Part shown: positions 32,540-42,912 of the stretch, one piece after another
Layout of the letters: each line of letters starts with the position of its first letter
Position numbering within the stretch: position 1 is the first letter of the stretch
Assembly: GCA_040285825.1 (NCBI GenBank)
Contig: JAUPSS010000008.1
Coordinates: 248,001-312,000, forward strand
Length of the DNA stretch: 64,000 bases
Origin: Eukaryota sp. TZLM1-RC
Lineage: Eukaryota; Metamonada: BaSk clade
Direction of reading: 5' to 3'
The notes under the pieces: model-generated
Seen by the model: only the letters and a program-made list of their open reading frames with translations
Told to the model about the DNA's origin: nothing
Databases searched by the model: none
Made by a program: the position numbers and the translations under genes

Positions 32540-35500
32540 AAAACTGGAATATTTATTGAGATAAAAAACCCATGTAGAATTCAATATCCTCCAAACAAGC
32601 GTCACTATTACTGAACCTACTCACAGCATTACGTTCATATTCTACACCAATAGCTAAAAGTGCCTTTGAAAAAATTGTTGGAATAGACTTGAAAATGCAA
32701 AAAACAATTCTATTTAACCAGGAAGTGGAATTCATAGTTTTACTAGACCCATTTAGTAACACTTTTTTTTGAAAATTTCAAAAAAGTGCAACCCTGAGGG
32801 TCCAATATTGCCAAAAAGAGAAATTGCAAACGGCACAAACTGATATTTCACATGTTCCACTCTACCTCACTCTGCCAAAGGTTCTTCATATTTTTATCAT
32901 CTTTTTTTCCGGCGTTAGATAACGGCGAATCAGCGGAATACATTAAACGAGCAGCAGAATTTTTGCAAACATCAACTGAGATAACATCTACAACATTGAG
33001 AACACCATCGATCCCTGGAGCTACTAAATCTGCCCTTCTTTTACCAAAGGAATCATCAGTTTGATCGGAAGACAGCTTACGTACTAATGGCTCAATAAAT
33101 GCCTCTATATTGAAACTTTTGCACATGGCATATAATTGATCACGAACTGAGTCATGAACAATTGAGCGATAAGTTATAAAATACTTACAGTTTAAAATAT
33201 GGGAAAGCGTAACAACACTCTTGCAGCGACAAATTAAATCATTTGGTAATGAACAAGGCCATAGAAAACATCTCATTCTCATTGCAGTGGTCCATTGGTG
33301 ATCATTAAGTAGAAGGCCATAAATGTTGGGAATTTGGGAGATTAGGCAACTTGAGCAACTGTCTTCAAGATCAATCAAAAAGTTTGCAAAAACGGGATTT
33401 TTTTCCTTAGCCAAGCTAAGACGTACAATATAATCCAAGTTTTCCAAAACTTTCAAGATTTTTTTCTGCAATTTTGCAAAAGTCAGTGGTAAGGAGACCA
33501 AGCTTCTTGAAGGAAGTTCCACAATATCAGAGGGGAAACATTTAGCCCAAATATTGGGTGAAAGAGTTTCAATTCCTGTTGCAAGGAAATAAGATAAGAG
33601 CTGTCACAATTTTCAATGAGATGAATTTTTTCAGGAAAACGATTCACAAATTCATAAATAAAATTCTTTCCACCTCCAATAAAGGCAGCTTTACAAAGGT
33701 AGCTTGATTTATGAAAATCAACACCACCAAAATTTGTACCACAAAAAATGTGGCTTCGTAACTGAGATGCATCAATTTCCAATAATTTTGCTAAAAAATT
33801 TGTTCTTTGTTCATTAAAAATGCGACAAAACTCCAAAGAAATTGATGGTGATGTTGATCTCAAAATATGAGTAAATTTTCCAGAATAATAGATTTTTAGG
33901 AAAAAGAATTTCAAATGTTTCTCAATATTTAAATTTTCTATTGATTCTAATTCATTTCCAAATTGAGTCAACAGAGTCGAAAGTTGGCCTTTGACTTCAT
34001 CAATATTTCCGAGATAACAATCCAAAAAACGAAAACCAGACTGATCATAATTGATAAAGGGGATATTGACATCATTAATGAAAAAATAAATTGGTTCATG
34101 GCCAATAATCAAACATTTGGAGATATTCAATGAGAGACGAATATCTTCATAACGCTGTTGAATAAAAGTTGCTATTTGTTTCAGAATTGTAATAGGAGCA
34201 ATTACAGAAATGTCATCCATATATGCTACAATATCTATTTCTGGGAATTTTTCTTTCAATTCGCACATTAATGGATGAATTGCCAGACAAACGAAAAAGG
34301 ACCAAGTGGATCACCTTCTTTAACACCTGAAGACGAAAGCAGGTCAAAGTTTTCATAGACCAATGTGGAGGAGTTTCCATAAAGTGAATAGAAAAAAGGC
34401 TCAACTTCAGGAAAATGCTTTCGCAGCAAAGGAAAAATGGATGAACGAGATACAGAATTGAAAGCATTCTTAAAATCTAAATTGAAGATGTAATTAGAAT
34501 CACTAGAATTAAAAAACACATCCGACAAAAGAGCAGCAGAAGAAGCACCATCAATTGTCTTGATTCCAAATTGAAATGGACTGAAAAATTCCTTGGCTTT
34601 TTTCCCAATTCTATTGAAAACAAGAGACGCAAGAATTCTTGAAAACGATTCTCCAATTGCAATTGGACGGATTTTGGATTGACTTTTTTTGAGAGCAATT
34701 AAGCGAGCATTGGTCATCTCAAAAGGGACTTTAATTTTTAACGTAAGAAGATTGTTGAAAAAAAGAACAAGATCATCAGCAATTTCAGGACACTGTCCAA
34801 CAGCTGATTTGATCATGTCAAAATTCAACAAAGATGGCCCAGGAGCTTTTCCAGTAAGCATTTGCTGAATCAGTTTCAATACCTCTGAAGCATTGACAGG
34901 ATTTTGCAGCCAATAATCAACTGAATCTGGTTTAGTACAATGAAAATTTTCTTCTGGATGAAGATGATTCAATTGGAACAATGTGCTTTCATTACATTCA
35001 GCTAAATCAAAAGAGAATAGACATTGTTTTGCAGATCCAAAACGTCCTTTTAAAGCTAATTTTCTCACAAATTTTTTTTCGAAAAAACATTTTTTTTAAA
35101 ATTTGTTTTTTTCGATAAAAGTTTTTTTTCTTTTTTCAGAAAAAATTTCCAAATAGGCGTAACATCCCATAATCCTTTACGGAGATTTTCAGTAAAAGCA
35201 CGAAGAACAACAGCAAAAGGTATCGAAGCCAACGGACTAAGCTGAGCAGGAACACGAATGGGACAACGTAGCTGATCAGCAGCAACACAAGAATCACAAA
35301 AAAGTAAAGGTCGACCAGTATCTTTGACAGCAACAAGCTTTCGACAAAAAACACATTTTTTTTTCATCTTTTTGATCTTCTTTGTTAGAAGTGTTATCGG
35401 GAATCTCACTTAAAAATTCATTTTCATGATTGTGTGATAACGAAAAATTTAAATCAGCAGTTGCAGCACGAGCATTAAGTTTTTCCTTTTGAATAAGCGG

Positions 35501-35713
35501 ACAAGTTGCAATGTTATGTCCGAATTTTCGACATCTACTACATTTGCGGCGTGATTTAGAAAAATTTTCATTTAAATTTTTTTCCAATGATTTTCCAGCA
35601 TGGAGTGACAGGTGAGGAGAATGAGAACGATTGGTGGTTGAGGAAGTTGGTTTGACAATCACGTTCGGTACTTTTTGCAGTCCAGTCAGTATCACTGAGA
35701 GTGTCTGACATGG
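32540..35713 (-). mobile_element. LINE-B copy, near full length, frameshifted
   Basis: Minus-strand order: possible start near 35710 (ATGTCAGACACTC) shifted into the frame 35695-35294; CSRCRKFGHNIATC zinc knuckle (CX2CX4HX4C); CVFCRKLV...LLFCDSCV finger (35409-35065); RT with RPIAIGESFSRILASLVF, FNLDFKNAFNSVSR (motif A) and SSGVKEGDPLGP (35068-34268); AYMDDISVI (motif C) in 34268-33483; CRCKSVVTLSHILNC finger and KRRADLVAPG...LNVVDV endonuclease core (33522-32848); C-terminal tail at 32762-32553. All parts of a single-ORF element with N-terminal fingers, RT and restriction-like endonuclease are visible, broken by at least four shifts. No flanking duplication was worked out. Confidence 0.85.
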
Positions 35714-36224
35714 AGACTGGAGGAATTCAATCGAACCGACAATAGGACGTCAAGTTGAGAAAAAGGAGGACGTTGAAAGTGAGTGAGAAACAAAACTTGA
35801 AAAAATATATTTAAGTTAGTAAAATAATATAAACCAAGAAATGCAAATCTCCTGAGAAAATCTCCTTCAACCTTGTTCTACATCAAGATGAACAAAAATT
35901 TTGTTCCATTTTCAGGTTCAATTTCAATTACTATTGACAATGCAAGATTTTGATTGTCAACGATTAAGGAAAAAGTCTCAGAAGGGGTGGTCATATGTGT
36001 ATTTGAATTGCTTTCACGGAAGAATAGAATGATATTTTCGTTATGTAAAACTACCCTCGTTATCTCAACATTAATTGAATAGTATTACTGAATATAATCA
36101 CAAGTCAGTTATCAATAGATTAAATGACGAGAATCTCACAGAATTTGATTGATGGCGTAGTATTTTAGGTTTGTATCTAAAGTCATCCATGAAAATGTTC
36201 CTGAAATAAACTGTATTTCAACCA
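35714..36224. other. Intergenic DNA between LINE-B and the inverted-repeat element
   Basis: No gene or repeat recognised. It might include the 5' UTR/promoter of the LINE-B copy, which transcribes leftwards. Confidence 0.3.
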
Positions 36225-36506
36225 TACCTGGGCATGACAACTACTCGCATTTGTCATGACACTGTATTTAAACAGCGATATAAGACGAGGCTCCATGCCG
36301 GATGTGTACTATTTTGAAGGGAGTGCAGTTTGGAGCCCTCAGTGCGTGTCTCGTTGAAAGTTGTGGACATGCAGTTTTTGAATAAATGTGTCTTTATTGA
36401 TTTAACGTGTATGTTTTGTACAAAAGATTCAATTTGTCATAACACCATGACAGCAGTGTTGATTGTCATGACAAGTCATGACAATAATGACGTCATGCCC
36501 AGGTAA
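36225..36506. mobile_element. Inverted-repeat element (MITE-like), possibly containing a solo LTR
   Basis: The ends are TACCTGGGCATGAC and GTCATGCCCAGGTA, a perfect 14-bp inverted repeat including the TA, so CCTGGGCATGAC flanked by TA duplications as in Tc1/mariner-type MITEs. No transposase inside. The interior begins TGTCATGACACTG and has TATTTAAA and AATAAATG motifs, LTR-like features, and ends in repeated TCATGACA palindromes. Either it is a short DNA element or an LTR lies inside. Both flanks also contain ATTTCAAC. Confidence 0.6.
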
Positions 36507-36853
36507 GATTTCAACTGACATTTCTGTTTGTTCCAACTTGTGATTGAACATTACCAAATAAAGTTCAACGAACTGAATACAACAAAATCATTTCCTCAAA
36601 TATCAAATAATTACCTTTCCATAATCTTTTGATTGTATCATAAATAAAATGATAACTGTTTGACAAACGTGGATTTTCCAAATTGTTAATTATCTTTCAG
36701 CAAAATTGAAATAGTCTTTTATCAACCATACATTTCCTCGACAAAGTGCACAAGTAAAATTATTTTGTTATTGGATAGAATTGCAGTTATTTTGCTTTGT
36801 AAAATAATTATGAACTAAAAAATATTTATGCGTAAAAACAAAACAAAAATGCA
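36507..36853. other. 3' flank of eIF4A gene, no gene seen
   Basis: AT-rich, no frame of note. It should contain the eIF4A 3' UTR at its right end (minus strand). Confidence 0.3.
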
Positions 36854-38056
36854 TTAAATCAGTTCAGCAACGTTCTTGGGCATTTCCAAAATACTAGTTT
36901 GATAAAACCTTTCAATTTCACGAAGAGCTTCTTGCTCATTGGGAGTAACAAAGTTGATGGCAACACCACGACGACCGAAACGTCCTGAACGACCTATACG
37001 ATGGAGGTATGATTCTTTGTTGTTGGGAACATCATAGTTGAAAACTAATGAAACTTGTTGGACATCGATACCTCTGGCTAGGAGATCGGTGGTGATAAGT
37101 ACACGTTGTTCGGATGCGCGGAAACGGGACATGACTTCTTCACGTTGTTTGGGGTCCATTTCTCCATGAGTGGATGCAACGGTAAATCCCTTTTCAGTAA
37201 GACGACCAGCTAACCATTCAACACGTTTACGAGTGTTACAGAAAATAATAGATTGTGCGACTTGGAGAGTTTCGTAGAGATCACAAAGAGTATCAAACTT
37301 CCATTCTTCACGTTCAAGATTGATGAAGAACTGCTTAATACCTTCGAGAGTAAGCTCATCACGCTTGACAAGGATTCTAATAGGATCTCTCATGAATTTG
37401 GAGGAAATTTCAAGAACATCTGGGGGCATGGTGGCAGACAACAAACACACCTGAACATCACTTGGCACACCGCGGAAGATTTCATAAACCTGTTCCTTGA
37501 AACCACGGGAAAGCATCTCATCGGCTTCATCAACAATGAACATCTGGAGTTCGCTAGCATCAAGGTGCCCTCTGCGGATTAAATCGTGAACACGGCCTGG
37601 TGTACCAACAACAACATGGACACCGGCGTTGAGTTGGGCAGCATCATCGCGAACACTGGTACCACCGTAACAAGCGAGAGCTTTGATGTCACAGTAACGG
37701 GAGATGTTAGTAACAACTGTGTTAATTTGGGAGGCTAACTCGCGAGTAGGGGCCAAAACGAGGGCACGGGGACACTTAGGTGTGGCGGGAGTAGACTCCA
37801 AACGCTCCAACATGGCAATGGTGAAAGTGGCTGTCTTTCCGGTACCAGATTGAGCCTGGGCGATGACGTCCTTTTCAGTAATGATGGGAACAATACCAAG
37901 TTTTTGGATGGTTGAGGGAGACTCAAAACCATAGGCATAAATACCACGGAGGATTTCCTCCTTGAGGGACATATCTTCGAACTTCTCGAAGAAGGTGTTC
38001 CAATTGGAGGTTAGCTCCGTGGGAGCTGGTTGTTGGGCATTAACTTCAGTTGACAT
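36854..38056 (-). CDS. eIF4A: Translation initiation factor eIF4A (DEAD-box RNA helicase)
   Basis: The 400-residue length and the motifs are textbook eIF4A: AQSGTGKT (68-75), PTRELA (103-108), GTPGR (151-155), DEAD (176-179), SAT (207-209), ARGID and [13 protein letters not shown] (~352-364), and the terminal MPKNVAELI. It unwinds mRNA leaders as part of eIF4F during cap-dependent translation in the cytoplasm. The start ATG at 38056 fits the short family N-terminus. Codons are visibly richer in C/G at third positions than in nearby genes, as expected of a highly expressed gene. One oddity is STIQKLGI in the Q-motif region, where most eIF4As have (A/S)IQQRAI; the conserved Gln is kept. Confidence 0.97.
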   Translation of the reverse strand: MSTEVNAQQPAPTELTSNWNTFFEKFEDMSLKEEILRGIYAYGFESPSTIQKLGIVPIITEKDVIAQAQSGTGKTATFTIAMLERLESTPATPKCPRALVLAPTRELASQINTVVTNISRYCDIKALACYGGTSVRDDAAQLNAGVHVVVGTPGRVHDLIRRGHLDASELQMFIVDEADEMLSRGFKEQVYEIFRGVPSDVQVCLLSATMPPDVLEISSKFMRDPIRILVKRDELTLEGIKQFFINLEREEWKFDTLCDLYETLQVAQSIIFCNTRKRVEWLAGRLTEKGFTVASTHGEMDPKQREEVMSRFRASEQRVLITTDLLARGIDVQQVSLVFNYDVPNNKESYLHRIGRSGRFGRRGVAINFVTPNEQEALREIERFYQTSILEMPKNVAELI

Positions 38057-38404
38057 AGAAAAAAGGATTTATTGTATTTGATTCTGATATCACCCTCCAA
38101 AGCTGTTTCATCCAATTTCACCGTATAAACAGCACGGTGCATCGTCAAGTTCGGTATTTTGCTTAATTCAAGCAAATTCTATAGCTTCAATTAATTTTCA
38201 AATGTTCTGAAATCAAAAAGCAAGATGTTTGATGTGCGCGAAAAGGATCAAATGATATCGATTGAATAAAATGTTAAGCAAAAGAATTGTTACAATATCT
38301 GATTCATTGAGTTTTCAACATTGCAGCCACTTAAAATGGACAGAAAGTTCATTATCATATGCCTTTGTTGCCGATAGGTATGCTAGTTGTAAGTGTTAGT
38401 ATAA
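38057..38404. other. Upstream region of eIF4A
   Basis: No coding sequence recognised. It presumably holds the eIF4A promoter reading leftwards. No clear TATA box or shared motif with other host genes was found. Confidence 0.3.
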
Positions 38405-40070
38405 AGTCAGGTAAAGCGGGTCAGGATAATGATAATTTTATTTAAACCTCTATATTATAATCCATACCTTTAAATTATAATTTCATTTTGGAATTCCGGA
38501 ATTCCAAATACTTAAAGAAATACTTAAAGAATTCCAGCAGTAGTGACTGGAATTCCGTAATTCAAAGGTATGATATAAACTAAGGTAATCACTAGTGAGA
38601 TACCTATACTAATTTCTCCCGTTTTCTTATGTAAAATTCTTTGCAATTGTTCTTCCACTTTCTTTGCGGATAACGCGTTTGCTGTCAACGTTTGCTTTTA
38701 CTTGGTTTCATATTACATCGAGAATCCGCTTCTGATTATCTGACAGAATGGAGTGATTTCCCGGTAGTCTCTCCTCTCCACCAAACCACTCCACAGTCTG
38801 TATTATATTCTTCAAGGATTTCTTTGATGACATTTTTAACTGAATCAGTAGATCAACATCGTTAGAATTGTCAGCGTTATAAATTTTACAGTCCTTCTTA
38901 GATACTTTTGTTTGTTCACCAGTCGTTAGGTTCTTTATTAATAAAGTGGAGTTGGAAGGGGTTTCTAAAACCAGATATGGGTTAACCAAGATACACGTTA
39001 TTTATTAGGTTGTTTTGTCTTTCGAAGAATATAGTCACCAATATTAAATGTGTTTTCTTTAGTTTCTTTATTATGATTCGGTGTGTTTAATAATTGAATG
39101 ACGCTCTGCTTCTTCCCATTTTTTTTTGGAAACGTTTATTTTTAAACTTGTTTTTTGGCAAAAGTGGTACATTGGATTCGAAATCGAAAATGCCTCCTAT
39201 GATGTTATCAGAAATTCATTTTGGGCTGATAGATGACCCAAACATCAGTTCGTATGGAGTGTGATTTGTTATTCTACTTTTAGTTGAATTTATTGATAAT
39301 TGAGGTATTGGTACATATGTGGACCATGCATTACAGTCGTTGTAGTCTATTTATAATTTCCTTATGCATTGTATCACATATCGATGTTTTTTTTCTACCA
39401 ATCCACTTTCTGATAGGGAATTGAATTTGAAACTTCAATTGACTTCTTCGGCAAAGCAATTTAAATATTTCATTCGCGAACTCAGGACCATTATCACTAT
39501 GTATGGACAAAAGTATGCCAAATATACCGCAGACATTCCATTTCAAAGGATCTGCTATTTTTTAAGCATTGAGTTCTTTTAAAGGTGCAAGTATCATATA
39601 TTTTGTAAATGAATCGACGAAAACTAATAATTTTTTATTATCATTGTTGTCTATATTGAGTGGTCCAATTGTATCCACGTTTAATTTTGCGAAAGGGCTG
39701 TTAGCCCACAGAAAACCAGTTGAGGAAGTCTTTGATTGCTTTACTGGTGCTGTTTTCTGGCATGTAGGACAAAGTTCTATATGTTTAATGAGATCTTTTC
39801 TCATGTTTGGCCAGTAGAAATCATTTTTGGAAAGTTTGTGAAGACTTTCGTTTTTGCTTGGGTGGCGTTATTGGGTTAAGCCATGTATTAGGTTAAGTGC
39901 CGTTGTTCTTAGTTTGGTCGGTATTAACATTCTATTATTATCATTTAACCAGATTTCTGTGCTTTTGCATAGTGTAGCGTTTTTGAATAATGGATGACTT
40001 TTGCTGATGGCTAGTTGTTGCTGTGATTTAACTTTTGAGAGCCAATTTGAAAAAATGGGTAAATCCAATA
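38405..40070 (-). pseudogene. Ty3-type LTR retrotransposon remnant (family 2), integrase region
   Basis: Minus-strand pieces: 40068-39868 RNase H/integrase linker ending LRTTALNLIHGLTQ; 39804-39562 with CPTCQKTAPVKQ and NVDTIGPLNIDNND (integrase finger and first Asp); 39546-39331 with HSDNGPEFANEIF (second Asp region); 38989-38708 with the C-terminal tail. Stops and shifts separate them. The 38405-38700 end corresponds to 11215-11530. A 106-bp MITE interrupts it at 38465-38570. No RT domain is present before the DEAH gene starts at 40258. Confidence 0.8.
38465..38570. mobile_element. AT-rich MITE with GGAATTCC repeats, copy 1
   Basis: TA-flanked element with imperfect inverted ends (CCTTTAAATTA and TAATTCAAAGG) and internal GGAATTCC palindromes plus a doubled AAATACTTAAAGA. 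It lies in the family-2 LTR remnant; the homologous stretch at 11260-11290 lacks it. A second copy is at 58619-58720 on the other strand. Confidence 0.7.
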
Positions 40071-40257
40071 ACAGTGTTTTCCAATCACTTTAATGTCCGT
40101 CATGAGTTGGATTCGGGTCGACTGACCTTGTACAGTCGGCTGTTGGGTCTGAGATTTTCCGACAGGTCGGAATTCCAACACCGTTTTGAAAAATTCCGTT
40201 TTCACTACGGCTATTTTCACTGGTCACTACTATTTTGTGTTTTTGTGCTATTAGGCT

Positions 40258-42579
40258 ATGCAATCTGGAAAAAAACGGAGTTCATCAGTCCTAGATTCCT
40301 GGGAACTCAAGCAACTAAAAGCAGCAGGTGTGCACACCGGTTCCTTGATTGACTCAAGCTCACTGAAAGCTGAGGACGAAGATGATGCTCTACCTGACAT
40401 TAAGGTCAAATCCTCTTATGAAACTGCACATGATTACCACGCTTCAGACCCTCGCTTAGCTCAATTTTGTTATTCAGATTCACCCCTTACAATCTCTTCT
40501 GCTCCTCAGAATTCCTTATGTAGAGCTGCGTCCAATGCCAAGGATATCACACGTAACCACAAAAGATCCCTTCCATCACAATCCACTAATCCCTTCAACC
40601 ACCTCCCTCGACCTCCACCCCGCCCCTCTCCCTCTGCCAGTCATTCTGCTTTACCTATTCGTGAATACAAGGAGGAAATCATCTCCCTCGTGAACAATTC
40701 CCGTTTCTCCGTAATTGTAGGGGAAACTGGTTCAGGAAAAACCACACAAATTCCACAGTATTTACTTACCCAACCGTCACTTCTCAATAACAAAGCAATT
40801 GCAGTCACTCAACCACGGAGAGTTGCTGCTATCTCTGTTGCCAATAGAGTTGCTTCTGAAAGGTGTACCACTTTGGGAGATGAAGTTGGATACAAGATTA
40901 GATTTGAAGATGTTTCCAGTTTGCGCTGTAAGATTTTGTATCAAACTGATGGTATTTTACTCAAGGAATTGCAAAGTGATCCACTCTTATCACGATATTC
41001 AATCATTATGATTGATGAAGCTCATGAGAGGTCAGTTAATACTGATTTATTGATTGGTTTGCTTTGGGAGGTCATTCAAAAACGATCAGATTTGAGGGTC
41101 ATTATCACATCAGCTACCCTCGATTCTAAGAAATTTGTTGACTTTTTTGATTGTCCTTCTCTTTTTGTTCCTGGGCGACAGCATCCAGTTGAAGTGTTTT
41201 ATTCAAAGTCATTTGAACCTGATTATTTAGCTTCAACTATTGATACTTTGGAACATATTCTGATGAGTCTTGAGAATTCCAAAGACCAGAAAGATGGTGA
41301 CGTGTTGATTTTCTTAACCGGGGCAGAGGAGATTGAAATCATGTGTGACTTGATTAGAGAAAGGTCAAAGTCTTTGAAGACTTCTCTTGAAATCCTTCCC
41401 CTTCCCCTATACAGTTCCCAGTCAACTGATCAACAACGACTGGTTTTCACCCCTGCACCTGTTGGTTTCAGAAAGGTCATTGTTGCTACCAACATTGCCG
41501 AAACTTCTGTTACAATTGATGGTGTTGTCTACGTTATTGATTGTGGTTTCATGAAAATTAAGTCTTTTAATTCCAAGTTGAATATGGATCAGCTGTCAAT
41601 TGTGCCCATCTCTAAAGCTAATGCAAGACAACGATCTGGAAGGGCAGGGAGAACTAGACCAGGAAAGTGTTTTCGACTGTATACCCATTCTGCCTATCAA
41701 TCAGAAATGATTGACAATCCTATCCCTGAAATTTTGAGAAGTAATTTGGTTTCAGTGGTTTTACTTCTGAAGTCTTTGGGAATTGATGATGTTTTGTCCT
41801 TCAAGTTTATTGATTCTCCCTCCATCGTTCATATCACCAATGCAATCAATTCACTTAAGCTTTTGGAAGCTTTGGATGAAGAAGGTCGTCTCACACAATT
41901 AGGAAGGAGGTTGACGGAGTTTCCCTTGTCACCAAATGTTTCCAAAATGCTGTTAGCAAGTGTTGATTTGCAATGTTCTAAGGAAACTATCGTTATTTCG
42001 GCAATGCTATCAGTTGAGGATGTTTTTTACAGACCAGTTTCCCGAAAGTCAATCAAAATCAATCATGATGACGTAATGGGGTTAAGTTCTGGTAGTTCTC
42101 AGTTAGCGAGGGCTGAGAGTGCTCATTCTCGATTTGTTTCGGCTATTGGTGATCATATTACCTTGCTTAATGTTTATTCAAAATGGGAAGAATCGAATTA
42201 TTCTTTTCAATGGTGCAAAAACAACTTTGTTCACTATAGAGCTCTGAAAGAGGCTTCTGAGATTGTAAAACAGCTCTCAGATATTCTAAGGAACCTTAAA
42301 TTACCAATTTTGACATGCAACAGAAATAAAGACTTAATCAAAGCTATTTCAGTTGGACATTTTATGAAAATTGCCAAGAGAAATGGTGATTCTTATAGAA
42401 CTTTATTAGGAGATTCAACTGTATATATTCATCCTTCAAGTTGTTTGTTTCACAGACAGCCTAAATATTTAGTTTACAATGAATTAGTTTTGACATCTAA
42501 AGAATACATGAGATGTGTGTCAATTGTTGATCCTAAATGGCTTGTTAAAGTATGTCCAAAGTTATTTGCATTAGATTAA
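40258..42579 (+). CDS. DEAH-box RNA helicase (DHX33/35/40 or Prp size class)
   Basis: The 773-residue protein has the full DEAH set: GETGSGKTT (155-163), TQPRRVAAISVA, TDGILLKE, DEAH (253-256), SAT (285-287), FLTGAEEIE, TNIAETSVTIDGVVYVIDCG, and QRSGRAGRTRPGKCFRLY (~458-475). Winged-helix, ratchet and OB-type C-terminal parts follow (FPLSPNVSKMLLAS; FMKIAKRNGDSYRTL; YNELVLTSKEYMRCVS). It remodels RNA-protein complexes in splicing or ribosome assembly. Short N-terminus and length fit the DHX35/DHX33/DHX40 class, but assigning one orthologue needs a tree. The start ATG 40258 is the first in frame. It converges with the TFIIIC-like gene, with about 330 bp between stops. Confidence 0.9.
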   Translation: MQSGKKRSSSVLDSWELKQLKAAGVHTGSLIDSSSLKAEDEDDALPDIKVKSSYETAHDYHASDPRLAQFCYSDSPLTISSAPQNSLCRAASNAKDITRNHKRSLPSQSTNPFNHLPRPPPRPSPSASHSALPIREYKEEIISLVNNSRFSVIVGETGSGKTTQIPQYLLTQPSLLNNKAIAVTQPRRVAAISVANRVASERCTTLGDEVGYKIRFEDVSSLRCKILYQTDGILLKELQSDPLLSRYSIIMIDEAHERSVNTDLLIGLLWEVIQKRSDLRVIITSATLDSKKFVDFFDCPSLFVPGRQHPVEVFYSKSFEPDYLASTIDTLEHILMSLENSKDQKDGDVLIFLTGAEEIEIMCDLIRERSKSLKTSLEILPLPLYSSQSTDQQRLVFTPAPVGFRKVIVATNIAETSVTIDGVVYVIDCGFMKIKSFNSKLNMDQLSIVPISKANARQRSGRAGRTRPGKCFRLYTHSAYQSEMIDNPIPEILRSNLVSVVLLLKSLGIDDVLSFKFIDSPSIVHITNAINSLKLLEALDEEGRLTQLGRRLTEFPLSPNVSKMLLASVDLQCSKETIVISAMLSVEDVFYRPVSRKSIKINHDDVMGLSSGSSQLARAESAHSRFVSAIGDHITLLNVYSKWEESNYSFQWCKNNFVHYRALKEASEIVKQLSDILRNLKLPILTCNRNKDLIKAISVGHFMKIAKRNGDSYRTLLGDSTVYIHPSSCLFHRQPKYLVYNELVLTSKEYMRCVSIVDPKWLVKVCPKLFALD

Positions 42580-42912
42580 ATCAAAGTTTTTGGTAATTTA
42601 AAAGTCTTTGTTATAAAAGTGGTGTACGAAGTTAAAAACACAATATAATGATACAAAGAATTATACAAACAAAACATTAAACTTAATTAATTAGAGTCGA
42701 AGAAACCACTAACAAACAGTTCACCAAAACTCTTTTCTTTCATTAAAGAGTTGTAGTTAAGGATGGTACGATATAGAACGAAAACTAGTTTAAGAACCGA
42801 TTGAGAACTTAAGGCCATTGTGAGCGATTTCCTCAAGGCGAGATAAAGCAAAAAATACATTTAACCAATGCTTTTCATTTGGATTGTTCTCGTGCAATAT
42901 TGGTTTATCACT
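42580..42912. other. Shared 3' region between convergent genes
   Basis: AT-rich 333 bp with AATATAATG and ATTAAACTTAATTAATTAG stretches; no gene. It must contain both 3' ends. Confidence 0.3.
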
